Origin: Streptomyces violaceoruber
GTDB taxonomy: Bacteria > Actinomycetota > Actinomycetes > Streptomycetales > Streptomycetaceae
NCBI GenBank assembly: GCA_000720805.1
Contig: JODI01000020.1
Coordinates: 62,001-126,000, forward strand
Direction of reading: 5' to 3'
Length of the DNA: 64,000 nucleotides
Below the pieces are notes generated by a model. It was not told the origin of the DNA, did not search any database, and worked only from the letters and a program-made list of their open reading frames with translations. This document shows positions 1 to 9,075 of the stretch, piece by piece. A program made the translations under genes and the position numbers. How positions within the stretch are numbered: position 1 is the stretch's first letter; every line of letters starts with the position of its first letter.

Positions 1-594
1 GGTGGGCTCGCCGGGGCAGTCGTAGGAGTCGTTCGAGGAGACCTGCGCGCCGGCCGGGATCTGCTGGCCGTACCAGCCGTCCGGGATGGGCAGGCTGATC
101 CCGTCGATCGCGTCGGTCACCGAACCGCTCTCGATCTTCGGCGCCTCGGACGGGCCGGGCGAGGGCGACCCGTCCGGATCCGGCGACCGGCCGCCCGGAC
201 CGCCGGACCCGCCGCCGAACGGGCCGCCCCCGCCGTCCTGACCACCCGGTCCCGGCTGCGAGTCGGCCGTGTTGCTGCTGCCGTCACCGTTGGACAGCGC
301 GTACACGCCCACGCCGATGCACGTGAGGACCACGACGGCGGCCCCCACGGCTATACCGGTGCGCAGCCCGCGCCGCGGACCGGCCGGCGGCCCCGCCGGA
401 TACGCCGGATAGCCCGGATGCGCGGGATACGGTCCGGCGGCCGGCGGCTGCGTCGGGGGACCCCATGCGGCGGTCGATCCCGCGGGGCGGGTCTGGTCCG
501 TCCACGCCTTACCGTCCCACCAGCGTTCGGTGGCGGGAGCGTCATCTGTCTGCCCGGGGTCGGGATACCAGCCGGGGGGAGTCACCTGCGTCAT
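1..594 (-). CDS. DUF2510 membrane-anchored protein, C-terminus cut by window edge
   Basis: The first 198 codons are present and the frame runs off the left edge, so the end is missing. The N-terminus has the DUF2510 signature (PGWYPDP near residue 6, RWWDG near 27, then a WT pair). A Pro/Tyr/Gly-rich stretch, one hydrophobic segment (about residues 68-88) and a Gly/Pro/Ser-rich linker follow, then a domain containing ISLPIPDGWYGQQ. This layout is typical of actinobacterial membrane proteins with a short cytoplasmic DUF2510 tag and an external domain. The function is unknown. The ATG is the first start that includes the whole DUF2510 motif. Confidence 0.85.
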   Translation of the reverse strand, partial: MTQVTPPGWYPDPGQTDDAPATERWWDGKAWTDQTRPAGSTAAWGPPTQPPAAGPYPAHPGYPAYPAGPPAGPRRGLRTGIAVGAAVVVLTCIGVGVYALSNGDGSSNTADSQPGPGGQDGGGGPFGGGSGGPGGRSPDPDGSPSPGPSEAPKIESGSVTDAIDGISLPIPDGWYGQQIPAGAQVSSNDSYDCPGEPT

Positions 595-1082
595 GCCCCC
601 ACCGTATGAGCACTCGGTGAAAGAGACATGAGAGGGCCCCGGCCCGCCTGCCCCGACCCGCCCGTCCCGGCCAGAGCAGCACCGGCCGCCGCCCCTTCAC
701 TCCGGGAGTCTTGAGCCGGGCACGCGCCCGCTCTCGGCCGGCGGGAGCGGGGGCCCGCGCCGGAGCCGGAGCCCCACCGCCCGCACCGGCGGTGCGGCCC
801 GCGGCCGGAGCCCGCACCCGCGGCGCCCCTCGCCCGAGCGGCGGCGTCAGCGAGAACAGCACCTGTCTCCCTCTGGCGTGAAATGACCTCTCTCCCGCCG
901 CCCAACACTTTCTGACGGACAGTCACGTCCGGTCGCCGCTGGTCGCGGGCATGACGCGTCGACCGTCGTACCGCACGTCACCCGTCAAGGCAACAGGTAC
1001 CGGGACGGCCCTCCGTGTCGGCAGTCGTACGGCTACTCTCGAGTTCTGTACGTCGTTCGGGCGACTATGGGGAGGTAGCGGG
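595..1082. other. intergenic region, no gene supported
   Basis: This 488-base gap lies between the divergent DUF2510 and LAL ATPase genes. The open frames in it are Arg/Ala/Gly-rich low-complexity shadows without family resemblance. An in-frame extension of the ATPase to 951 is open but lacks a ribosome binding site. The region presumably holds both promoters; I could not identify convincing hexamers. Confidence 0.5.
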
Positions 1083-3767
1083 ATGACGGAGGTACGGCCC
1101 ACAGCGGCCGCCTCGGCCTCCCTGTGGGAGCGCGACGCCGAAGTCGACGACGTCGTACGGGCGATCGAGGCGCTGGGCGCGGACAGCTCCTCCTCGGGCA
1201 GCCTGCTGGTGATCCGGGGCGAGGCCGGCTTCGGCAAGACCGCGCTGCTCGCCGAGACCCGCCGCATCGCCGAACGACGGGGCTGCACGGTGTGGTCGGC
1301 CCGCGGCGGCCAGACCCTCAGGTCCGTCCCCTTCAACGTCGTACGGCAGTTGCTGCAGCCCGCGCTGGTGTCGCTGATGCCGGAGGAGGCCCGCGAGTAC
1401 CTCGGCGACTGGTACGACATCGCCGGTCCCGCCCTCGGCCTCACCGAGCCCGGCGAACGGCAGGCCGACCCGCAGGGCGTCACCGAGGGACTGGTCGCCG
1501 CGGTGCGCCGGCTGGCCCGGCGGGAGTGGCCGCTGGTGCTGCTGATCGACGACGCCCACTGGGCCGACCAGGAGACCCTGCGCTGGCTCGCGGCCTTCGC
1601 CGCACGCCTCGACGACCTGTCCGTGCTGGTCGTGGTGGCCCGCCGGCCCGGCGAGGTGAGCGGCGAGAGCGCCCGGCTCCTCGACGCGGTCGCCGCCACC
1701 GCGGGCGGCCCCGCCACCACCCTGAGCGCCCTCACCCCGCAGGGCACCGCCGGCCTCACCCGCGCCACCCTCGGCGAGCACGCCGACGCCCCGTTCTGCC
1801 GCGAGGTGTGGGCCGTCACCGACGGCAACCCGTACGAGACCGTGGAACTCCTCGCCAAGGTGCGCGACAGCGGACTGGAGCCCACCGAGAGCGCGGCCGG
1901 TGAACTGCGCGCCCTGAACCGCGCGGCCCGGGGCGGCGGCCTCGTCGCCCGCCTGGAGGAACTCGGCATCGACGCCACCCGGTTCGCCTGGGCGGCCGCC
2001 ATCCTCGGCACCGGCATCTCCGTCGACCTGGTCGCCAAACTCGCCACGCTCAGCCGCGGCGAGGCGGTGCGCTGCGCCGAACTGCTGTGCAGCGCCCGCA
2101 TTCTGACCTCCCCCGACCCGGCGAACGCCCAAGCGGACGGCGGTGAGCTGGAGTTCGTCCACCCGCTGATCGCGACCGCCGTCTACGAATCCATCCCGCC
2201 CGCCCTGTGCACGGCCATGCACGGCATCGCCGCCCAGATCGTCACCGACTCGGGGCGCGGCGCCGCGGTCGCCTCCCGGCACCTGCTCCAGGTCCACCCG
2301 GACGACGACGAGGAACTCGTGGAGCAGCTGCGCGAGGCGGCCCGCGACCACCTCGCCGTCGGCGCCCCCGACGCCGCCCGCCGCTGCCTCGAACGCGCCC
2401 TCATCGAGCCCCCGCGGCCCGAGGTCCACGCCCACGTGCTCTACGAACTGGGCTGTGCCACCCTGCTGACCGCCCCGGCCACGACCATAGACCACCTGCA
2501 GACCGCGCTCGCCATGCCCGGTCTCGACGGCGCCGAACGCGTCGACGCCGTCTTCCGCCTCTCCCAGGCACTCCTCCACAACGACCAGCTGGAGGAGGCC
2601 GTCCGCACCGTCGAGACGGAGGCGGCCCGGCACGAACCCGGCCCCACCCGGATGCGGTTGCAGGCCGTGCAGTACATGTGGGAGGGCATCCACGCGGGCG
2701 AGACGACCTCCCCGGGACGCTCCGAACGTCTCGCCGCGATCGCCAGGACCTGCGCCGGCCGGGACAATTCCGAGCGCGCACTGCTCATCATGCGCGGCTT
2801 CGACGCCATGACCCACGGTGAGAACGCCGAGGAGATCGTCGAGGCGTGCGACCGCTCCCTCGTCAACGGCCGCCTGGCGCCCGGACTCGGCTGGACCGAC
2901 AACGAGTGGGGCCTCGAACTCCCTCTGATGCTGGCCTCCTCGTACGCCTACACCGACCGGCTCGACCGCGCGGAGAGCCTGTTCTCGGAAGCCCTGCGCG
3001 CCTACGACTCGGCCGGCTGGGGCGGCGGTCACCTCGCCCTCGCGCACGCCTACGTCGGTCTCGGGCACCGCAGGCGCGGCCGGCTCCAGGAGGCCGAGAC
3101 CTCCCTGCGCGAGTCGCTGCGCATCGCCGAACGCGTCGGCCGCGGGCTGCCCCTGTACTGGTCGGCGACCTGCAACCTCGTCGACACGCTGCTCGCCCGC
3201 GGCCACGTCGACGAGGCCTGGGCCATAGCCGAGCAGTACGGCTTCGCCCCGCCGTACCCGTCCACCATCGTGCTGCCCGACCCCCGCTCGGTCCGCGGCC
3301 GCCTGCTCCTCGCGGTGGGCAGAGGCAAGGAGGGCGTCAACGAGCTGGAGGCCGCCGAGAAGGCCGCCGCCGCGCGCGGCCACCACAACCCGGTGGTCGT
3401 CCCCTGGGCCGTCGACCTCGCCCGCGCCCTCGCCGTCGACGACCCGGGTCGCGCCGCCCGGCTCGCCACCGACGCCCGCCGGCACGCCGAGCGCTTCGGT
3501 ACGGACACCGCCATAGGGGAGGCCCTGCGCTGCGCCGCCGCCCTGGAGACCGGCCAGCGCGCGGTCCGCCTGGCCGCCCAGGCGGTCGCCTACCTGGAGG
3601 CCTCACCCTGTCAGTACGAACACGCGGCGGCCCGCGTCGAGTACGGCATCCTGTCCCGCTCGGCCTCCGAACTCAACAGGGGCCTGGCACTGGCCCGTTC
3701 CTGCGGGGCCGACGGACTGGCGGCGCAGGCGAGCGCTGCGCTGGAGGCGGGCCCGGGGCCGCGGTAG
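1083..3767 (+). CDS. LAL-type (LuxR-family) STAND ATPase lacking the C-terminal HTH
   Basis: This 894-residue protein has an N-terminal P-loop ATPase domain (Walker A GEAGFGKTALL near residue 50, Walker B LVLLIDDAHWAD near 155). A long helical, TPR-like C-terminal region of the kind seen in large MalT/LAL regulators follows. Those regulators normally end in a LuxR-type helix-turn-helix of about 65 residues. Here the protein stops (AALEAGPGPR) about where that domain's linker would begin, and no HTH is seen in any frame downstream. The start is chosen for GGAGG just before the ATG. It could be a naturally HTH-less signalling ATPase or a truncated regulator; its target is unknown. Confidence 0.8.
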   Translation: MTEVRPTAAASASLWERDAEVDDVVRAIEALGADSSSSGSLLVIRGEAGFGKTALLAETRRIAERRGCTVWSARGGQTLRSVPFNVVRQLLQPALVSLMPEEAREYLGDWYDIAGPALGLTEPGERQADPQGVTEGLVAAVRRLARREWPLVLLIDDAHWADQETLRWLAAFAARLDDLSVLVVVARRPGEVSGESARLLDAVAATAGGPATTLSALTPQGTAGLTRATLGEHADAPFCREVWAVTDGNPYETVELLAKVRDSGLEPTESAAGELRALNRAARGGGLVARLEELGIDATRFAWAAAILGTGISVDLVAKLATLSRGEAVRCAELLCSARILTSPDPANAQADGGELEFVHPLIATAVYESIPPALCTAMHGIAAQIVTDSGRGAAVASRHLLQVHPDDDEELVEQLREAARDHLAVGAPDAARRCLERALIEPPRPEVHAHVLYELGCATLLTAPATTIDHLQTALAMPGLDGAERVDAVFRLSQALLHNDQLEEAVRTVETEAARHEPGPTRMRLQAVQYMWEGIHAGETTSPGRSERLAAIARTCAGRDNSERALLIMRGFDAMTHGENAEEIVEACDRSLVNGRLAPGLGWTDNEWGLELPLMLASSYAYTDRLDRAESLFSEALRAYDSAGWGGGHLALAHAYVGLGHRRRGRLQEAETSLRESLRIAERVGRGLPLYWSATCNLVDTLLARGHVDEAWAIAEQYGFAPPYPSTIVLPDPRSVRGRLLLAVGRGKEGVNELEAAEKAAAARGHHNPVVVPWAVDLARALAVDDPGRAARLATDARRHAERFGTDTAIGEALRCAAALETGQRAVRLAAQAVAYLEASPCQYEHAAARVEYGILSRSASELNRGLALARSCGADGLAAQASAALEAGPGPR

Positions 3768-3829
3768 GCCGTGCCCGGACCCCGCTGTCGGCCAGGATGC
3801 TGTTGATCCAGGCCGTTCCGCCCTCGCGG

Positions 3830-4622
3830 TCAGGCGGCCAGCAACTGGTCGGTCACCGCCGCCAGCCGCTCGCGCACCTCGGGGTCGTACGTACCCTGGT
3901 GCGCCCGCGCCGCCCGCGTGCCGTCGAAGCAGCGCTCCGAGCCCAGATCCCGGCTCGCCAGTGCCGGCACACCGGGCGCACCGTCGGCGACCGTGTTCCA
4001 GGGACTGATGCCGCCCTCGCGGACCATGGCCGTGTCCATGTAGGTGGCCGGGTGCAGCACGTTCACCGCGACACCGCTGCCCTCCAGTTCCTCGGCGAGC
4101 GCGAAGGTGTACGCGGCGAGCGCGAACTTGCTGCGGCAGTACGCCGAGCCACCGCTGTAGCCGCGGGTCAGCTCCGGATCGTCGAAGGCGACGGGCTCCT
4201 GGCCGGCCGAGCCGACGTTGACGATCCGCGCGGGCACGTTGGCCCGCAACGTGGGCAGCAGAGCACGGGTGAGCGCGACCGGCGCCAAGTAGTTGACCGC
4301 CAGCCGCAGTTCGTGCCCGTCCGCGCTCACCTCACGACCCGCGTCCCGCCCGCCTGTGCCCATGCCCGCGTTGTTGACCAGCACGTCGAGCCGCGGGTGG
4401 GCCTCGGCCACCCGGGCCCCCAGTTCGCGCACCTGCCGTCAGCGAGGACAGGTCGGCGACGTGGCCGTACGCCTCGCCCTCGGTGCGCAACTCGTCGACG
4501 AGGCGTTCCGTACGGCCCGGATCGCGGCCGTGCGCGAGGACGGCATGGCCGGAGCGGACCAGTTCGAAGGCGATGTTCCGGCCGAGGCCGGAGGTGGCAC
4601 CGGTGATCAGGATGGTGGACAT
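3830..4622 (-). pseudogene. short-chain dehydrogenase/reductase, frameshifted
   Basis: Two minus-strand frames together make one classical SDR of about 260 residues. The N-terminal part (ATG at 4622) has the nucleotide-binding TGATSGLG motif. The rest, in another frame, has NNAG and the catalytic YCRSK (Tyr-x3-Lys). The frame changes near 4435-4440, just after DLSSLTA. The gene is either recently inactivated or has a base-calling error; every other SDR landmark is intact, which favours a recent event. It lies downstream of pcaL beyond a hairpin, so it is probably transcribed separately. The substrate is unknown. Confidence 0.75.
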
Positions 4623-4693
4623 ATCGCCACCCTGGGCACGGAAGGCGGGCACGAGCGAGAACCTGCTGATCCCACCACCGCCAGGATCACCCT

Positions 4694-4726
4694 GCGCAGG
4701 GGCACCCCGTACCGGCGCCCCTGCGC
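4694..4726 (-). terminator. hairpin downstream of pcaL
   Basis: A perfect 10-bp inverted repeat (GCGCAGGGGC / GCCCCTGCGC) with a 13-nt loop starts about 70 nt after the pcaL stop and lies before the SDR start. There is no T-run, which is usual for Streptomyces. It probably ends the pca transcript. Confidence 0.6.
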
Positions 4727-4798
4727 TGCCGGCCCGCGGCTCGGTGGCTCTCGGACAGGCTCGGCCGCGACGCCGTCGCGGCGCGGCCACCGCCCGGC

Positions 4799-5926
4799 TC
4801 ACTCGCCGCTGTCGTCCTCCTCCGCCAGCACCCGCTGGGCCGTCGCGAAGGCCGAGTTCGCCGCCGGCACCCCGCAATAAACGGCCGTCTGCAACAGCAC
4901 CGCGCCGATCTCCTCCGGCGTGAGCCCGTTGCGCCGGGCCGCCCTGACGTGCATGGCCAGTTCGTCGTAGTGGCCGTGCGCGACCAGCGCCGTCAGCGTG
5001 ATCATGCTGCGTTCGCGGCGGCTGAGCGTCGGATCGGTCCAGATCTCGCCCCAGGCGTAGCGTGAGATGAAGTCCTGGAAACGCGCGGTGAACGGGGCCT
5101 GCCGGGCCTGCGCCCGGTCCACGTGAGCGTCGCCGAGCACCTCGCGCCGCACCTCCATGCCTCGCGGGGCAGGCCGGCCGAGGTGCGCACGCAGCGCCGT
5201 CAGGACCGCCTCCGGGCACTGCGCGACCGCCAGATGCGAGGCCCCGGGGAGCTCGATCAGAGTCGCGCCCGCAACCGCGTCCGCGATCTCCCGCAGATGC
5301 GCCGGCGGGGTCGCCGGGTCCTGCCGGCCCGCGATCAGCAGCGTGGGCACGGAGATGCCGTCCAGCCGGTCCCGCAGGTCGAACGCGGCCAGCGCGTCGC
5401 AGCAGGCGGCGTACGCCTCGGGGTCGGCGTCCCGGTGGTCCCGCACCAGCCGCGGCACGGTGAACCCGGGCGTGAACCAGCGGGCGTCGGCGTTGTCCGC
5501 GAGCTGGTCCAGGCCCTCCCGCCGGACCTGCTCGGCCCGCTCCTCCCACGGCTTCGAGCCGTTGAAGTGGGCCGACGAGCAGATCACCGCCAACGACGAC
5601 AGCCGCTGCGGATGGTGCACGGCCAGGTGCAACCCGACCGCGCCGCCCAAGGACACGCCCGCGTACGCGAACCGCTCGACACCGAGCGAGTCGGCGAGCG
5701 CCAGCACCAGGCCGGCGAGGTCACCGACGCTCGCCCCTGGCCCGATCAGATCGGCCGCGGAACCTCCGTGGCCCGGCAGGTCCCAGCGGACCACCCGGTG
5801 GGTGGCGGACAGCTCGGGCGCGACCTTGTCCCACAGGGCGCACGAGGTGCCCAGCGAGGGCCCGAGGAGCAGCGGGGGAGCGGACGTCGGCCCCTCGGTA
5901 CGGTGGTTGAGCAGCTTCTCGGTCAA
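4799..5926 (-). CDS. pcaL: PcaL: 3-oxoadipate enol-lactonase / 4-carboxymuconolactone decarboxylase fusion
   Basis: The protein carries two consecutive steps of the protocatechuate branch of the beta-ketoadipate pathway. Residues about 1-260 form an alpha/beta hydrolase (nucleophile elbow GVSLGG, acid region AGRQDPATP, His in GASHLA) that hydrolyses the enol-lactone. Residues about 265-375 are the carboxymuconolactone decarboxylase domain (RYAWGEIWT, AVYCGVPAAN). The length of 375 fits actinobacterial PcaL fusions. A TTG start overlaps the pcaB stop by 3 bases (TTGA), implying translational coupling. It is the last gene of the operon. The product would be 3-oxoadipate, whose usual next enzymes are missing from this operon. 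Confidence 0.92.
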   Translation of the reverse strand: MTEKLLNHRTEGPTSAPPLLLGPSLGTSCALWDKVAPELSATHRVVRWDLPGHGGSAADLIGPGASVGDLAGLVLALADSLGVERFAYAGVSLGGAVGLHLAVHHPQRLSSLAVICSSAHFNGSKPWEERAEQVRREGLDQLADNADARWFTPGFTVPRLVRDHRDADPEAYAACCDALAAFDLRDRLDGISVPTLLIAGRQDPATPPAHLREIADAVAGATLIELPGASHLAVAQCPEAVLTALRAHLGRPAPRGMEVRREVLGDAHVDRAQARQAPFTARFQDFISRYAWGEIWTDPTLSRRERSMITLTALVAHGHYDELAMHVRAARRNGLTPEEIGAVLLQTAVYCGVPAANSAFATAQRVLAEEDDSGE

Positions 5927-7254
5927 CGTCGCTCCAGCGCACGGTCGGTGAGGGCTCCGGCGGAGCCGGTGTAACGGGCGGGGTCGGTGAGCTCGCCGAG
6001 GTCGATGCCCTTCAACTCGGGCTCATCGGCGAGAAGTTCGCGAAGGCTCCGGCCTTCGGTGTACGTACGCCGGGCCAGCTCCGTCAGCAGCTCCTTCGCG
6101 CGGGCCCGGCCCAGCACCGGCGTCAGCTCGGCGGACAGCCGCTCGGAGACGATCAACCCGTGGGTGAGGCCGAGGTGTTCACGCATGACGTCGGCGTGCA
6201 CCCGCAGTCCCTCGGCCAGTTCGGCGGCGTCGCTGGCCGCCCCGCCGGTCAGCCGCAGCAGATCCCGCAGCGGCTCCCACTCGGCGTGCCAGGCCCCGGC
6301 CGGCCGCTCGTCCTCGGCCGCCAGCGACCCGTACAGCGTGGCCGCGAGCTGCGGTGCGCGCCGGGCGGCGGCCGCGACCAGCGTGGACCGTACCGGGTTC
6401 GCCTTGTGCGGCATGGCGGACGAGCCGCCGCCGCTGCCCTCCGTCACCTCGGCGATCTCGGTGCGGGAGAGGGTGAGCACGTCCGCGGCGACCTTGCCCA
6501 GCGCACCGGCCGCGAACGCCAGACATCCGGCGAGGTCGGCGACCGGCGTGCGCAGGGTGTGCCAGGGCACCAGTGGTGCCCTGAGACCCAGTTCCCGGGC
6601 GTACGCCGCGGGCAGCGCGGTCGCGTCCTGGGCGCCGTACGCGGAGAAGGCCGCCAAGGTCCCGGCGGCCCCGCCGAGTTGGGCGGGAAGAGAGTCTCGT
6701 ACGGCCTGGACCCGGTCCCGCGCGTCCAGGACCAGCGACCGCCACCCGGCCGCCTTGAGCCCGAAGGTGGTCGGTACGGCGTGCTGGGTGAGTGTCCGGC
6801 CGGGCATCGCCGTGTCACGGTGCTCGGCGGCCTGCCGGGCCAGCGCCCGCTCGGTGCGGGCGAGGTCGTCGAGGACCAGGGCCACGGTGCGCCCGGCGAC
6901 CAGCATCATCGCCGTGTCCATGATGTCCTGGCTGGTGGCCCCCCGGTGCACGTACGGGCCGTACTCCTCGCCGACGGCCTTCGTCAGGTCGGCCACCAGC
7001 GGGATGACGGGATTCCCGCCGCCCCGCGCGCGGTCCGCGAGCGACCGTGCGTCGAAGCGGGCGGCGTCGGCCGCCTCGGCCACCGCCGTGGCGGCCCCGT
7101 CCGGGACGAGCCCGAGCGAGGCCTGGGCGCGGGTCAGCGCGGCCTCCGCGTCGAGCAGCGCCTGCAGGAAGGCGCTGTCGCTCGTGGTGGAGGCCGCGGG
7201 GGAGCCTGCCCACCCGGGGGCGAGCAGGCCGGTGTCCGAGGCAGCAGATGTCAC
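5923..7254 (-). CDS. pcaB: PcaB: 3-carboxy-cis,cis-muconate cycloisomerase
   Basis: This 443-residue enzyme of the fumarase/aspartase superfamily converts 3-carboxy-cis,cis-muconate to 4-carboxymuconolactone. The superfamily signature GSSAMPHKANP and the GATSQDIMDT region are present. The GTG start sits in a GTGA overlap with the pcaG stop, the tightest coupling in the operon. A longer in-frame extension upstream is a shadow of pcaG. All expected landmarks are seen and nothing suggests inactivation. Confidence 0.93.
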   Translation of the reverse strand: MTSAASDTGLLAPGWAGSPAASTTSDSAFLQALLDAEAALTRAQASLGLVPDGAATAVAEAADAARFDARSLADRARGGGNPVIPLVADLTKAVGEEYGPYVHRGATSQDIMDTAMMLVAGRTVALVLDDLARTERALARQAAEHRDTAMPGRTLTQHAVPTTFGLKAAGWRSLVLDARDRVQAVRDSLPAQLGGAAGTLAAFSAYGAQDATALPAAYARELGLRAPLVPWHTLRTPVADLAGCLAFAAGALGKVAADVLTLSRTEIAEVTEGSGGGSSAMPHKANPVRSTLVAAAARRAPQLAATLYGSLAAEDERPAGAWHAEWEPLRDLLRLTGGAASDAAELAEGLRVHADVMREHLGLTHGLIVSERLSAELTPVLGRARAKELLTELARRTYTEGRSLRELLADEPELKGIDLGELTDPARYTGSAGALTDRALERR

Positions 7255-7856
7255 TGGAACTCCAGGAAGACCGTCTCGCCTTCGCCCTGAAGGCGGATGT
7301 CGAAACGGTACGTCCCGTTGCCCCCGTCCGTCGCGATCAGCGTGTCGCGGCGAACGGGCTCCAGCCGGGCCAGCAGCGGGTCCGCGGCGAGCGCCGCCTC
7401 GTCGCCCGGCAGGTAGATGCGGGTGAACAGGTGGACGAGCAGGCCGCGGGCGAACACGCACAGGCTGAGGTAGGGCGCGCTGTGTCCGCGTGCGCCGGGC
7501 CGCAGGGTGTGCGCGTACCAGTGGCCGTTGGCGTCGGTCTGGATGCGGCCCCAGCCGGTGAACTCCACGCCGTTGCGGCCCAGGTAGCCGCCGGTGGCCG
7601 GGTCGCGCCGGATCGAGCCGTCGGTCGTCGGCAGGTTGCCGTCCGGGTCCGGCCCCCACAGCTCCACGAAGGCGTCCGGCAGCGGCTTGCCCTCGCCGTC
7701 GAGGACGTATCCCTGGACGGTGATGGTGTCCGGGTGTCCGATCGGCGCGATGTCACCGCCGCCGGGGAAGGGCAGCGCGTACCCGTAGAAAGGGCCGACC
7801 GTGTGCGACGGGGTGGGCAGCACACTCTCCGGACTGCTCGTGTCGATCTTCGTCAT
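7251..7856 (-). CDS. pcaG: PcaG: protocatechuate 3,4-dioxygenase alpha subunit
   Basis: This 201-residue intradiol dioxygenase subunit has the N-terminal HTVGPFYGYALP segment and core VELWGPDPDG typical of PcaG. It pairs with PcaH to cleave protocatechuate between its hydroxyl groups. The alpha subunit lacks the full iron ligand set, as is usual. Its ATG lies 6 nt after the pcaH stop. Confidence 0.94.
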   Translation of the reverse strand: MTKIDTSSPESVLPTPSHTVGPFYGYALPFPGGGDIAPIGHPDTITVQGYVLDGEGKPLPDAFVELWGPDPDGNLPTTDGSIRRDPATGGYLGRNGVEFTGWGRIQTDANGHWYAHTLRPGARGHSAPYLSLCVFARGLLVHLFTRIYLPGDEAALAADPLLARLEPVRRDTLIATDGGNGTYRFDIRLQGEGETVFLEFQ

Positions 7857-7862
7857 GACAGG

Positions 7863-8636
7863 TCAGCGTCCTTCTTCGATCCAGGTGGCGTGCGGGCCGT
7901 CCAGCACGATGTCCCAGTGGTAGCCGAGCGAGAACTCCGGGACGGACAGGCTGTGGTCGTAGGTGGCGACCAGGCGCTGCCGGGCGGCGTCGTCCGTCAC
8001 GGACTGCAGGATCGGGTCGTACGGGAAGAGCGGGTCGTTCGGGAAGTACATCTGCGTCACCAGTCGCTGCGTGAACGCCGAGCCGAAGAGGGAGAAGTGG
8101 ATGTGCGCGGGACGCCAGGCGTTGACGTGATTGCGCCAGGGGTACGGGCCCGGCTGGACGGTGGTGAAGCGGTAGCAGCCGGCGTCGTCGGTGAGGGTGC
8201 GGCCGACGCCGGTGAAGTGGGGATCGAGGGGGGCGTCGTGCTGCTCGCGCTGGTGCGCGTAGCGGCCCGCCGAGTTGGCCTGCCAGATCTCGACCAACTG
8301 GCCGCGGATCGGCCGCCCGTCCCGGTCCAGCAGTCGACCGGACACGGTGATGCGTTCGCCTATCGGCTCGCCCTGGTGCTGCCGGGTCAGGTCGTTGTCG
8401 ATCTCGGTGATGTCCCGTTCCCCGAACGCCGGGGACGACAGCTCCACCAGTTCCGGGTCCTTCGCCACGTCGATGGTGATCGGCGGCTGCTGCGGATGCC
8501 GGAGCACCGAGGAGCGGTACGGGGCGTAGTCGCGGCGCGGGTGGTGCTCGACGGGGGCGCCGTCGGCGACGCGCTTCTCGTACGCGGCATGCTCGGCCGC
8601 GATCTCCTGGTCGATGTCGTGCTGGGTGAGAGTCAT
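7863..8636 (-). CDS. pcaH: PcaH: protocatechuate 3,4-dioxygenase beta subunit
   Basis: This 257-residue iron-bearing subunit has the conserved intradiol core QLVEIWQANSAGRY. Candidate Fe(III) ligands are the Tyr in GRYAH, the Tyr in PGPYPWRNH and the two His in PAHIHFS. It oxidatively opens protocatechuate with PcaG. Its ATG overlaps the TGA of the remnant pcaF frame (ATGA), so the original coupling to pcaF is still visible. It is now the first intact gene of the operon. Confidence 0.94.
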   Translation of the reverse strand: MTLTQHDIDQEIAAEHAAYEKRVADGAPVEHHPRRDYAPYRSSVLRHPQQPPITIDVAKDPELVELSSPAFGERDITEIDNDLTRQHQGEPIGERITVSGRLLDRDGRPIRGQLVEIWQANSAGRYAHQREQHDAPLDPHFTGVGRTLTDDAGCYRFTTVQPGPYPWRNHVNAWRPAHIHFSLFGSAFTQRLVTQMYFPNDPLFPYDPILQSVTDDAARQRLVATYDHSLSVPEFSLGYHWDIVLDGPHATWIEEGR

Positions 8637-8928
8637 GGGGTTCCTAACGCTTCCTGGCGCTCAAGGACGTGGGCCAGGCCCTGGCCCACGCCGACGCAGA
8701 GGTCGGCGACGCCGAATTCGCTGCCCTCGCGGGCGAGTTGGCGGGCGACGGTGCCGACGCACCGGGCGCCGGAGGCTCCATGGGGGAGGGTGACCGAGGG
8801 TGACCGAGGGTGATCGCACGGATCGGCACGCTCGGCACGCCCTGCAGCCCGAAGCCGCCCGCCTCGAGCGACGCGCCGTCCGGCACATCGGCCACGGCCC
8901 CCAGGGCCGTGGCGGCCACCTTGTCCAT
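8633..8928 (-). pseudogene. fused remnant of pcaI (5' end) and pcaF (3' end)
   Basis: Translation from ATG 8928 (GGGAGGGG ribosome site) begins like the PcaI subunit of 3-oxoadipate CoA-transferase (VADVPDGASL, GGFGLQGVPSVPIRA) for about 38 residues. It then passes into ITLGHP, the C-terminal thiolase motif. After a duplicated TCACCCTCGG-type repeat the frame shifts. The thiolase tail continues as HGASGARCVGT and CVGVGQGLAHVLERQ, ending in a TGA that overlaps the pcaH ATG. So most of pcaI, all of pcaJ and most of pcaF (roughly 2.3-2.5 kb in relatives) are gone. No functional product is expected; the leader still drives pcaHGBL. Confidence 0.88.
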
Positions 8929-8971
8929 CCGTGAAGCCCCTCCCGTCCGAGCGCCCGGGCCACGTAATCAG

Positions 8972-8983
8972 TCAGTGCACTGA
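8972..8983. promoter_or_regulatory. probable PcaV operator upstream of the pca operon
   Basis: A perfect 12-bp palindrome, TCAGTGCACTGA, lies 44 bp upstream of the pcaI remnant start and between it and divergent pcaV. MarR-family regulators bind palindromes of this kind, and TCAGTGCAC recurs at the pcaV start region. The assignment to PcaV is inference from position and repetition. Confidence 0.65.
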
Positions 8984-9075
8984 GTATTTCAGCGAGGTGC
9001 CCCTCACGCTGCCACTGGACCGGCAGGCCGTCAAGGCCCTGGAGAAATACGAGGTCACTTCGTGTGAGCAGGTGG

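Noticed and set aside
591..926. minus-strand frame in the first intergenic gap
   Set aside because: Low-complexity Arg/Gly/Ala composition, no ribosome site and no similarity.
1065..3485. 806-codon minus-strand frame
   Set aside because: Antisense shadow of the LAL ATPase with high Gly/Val/Ala content and no family motif.
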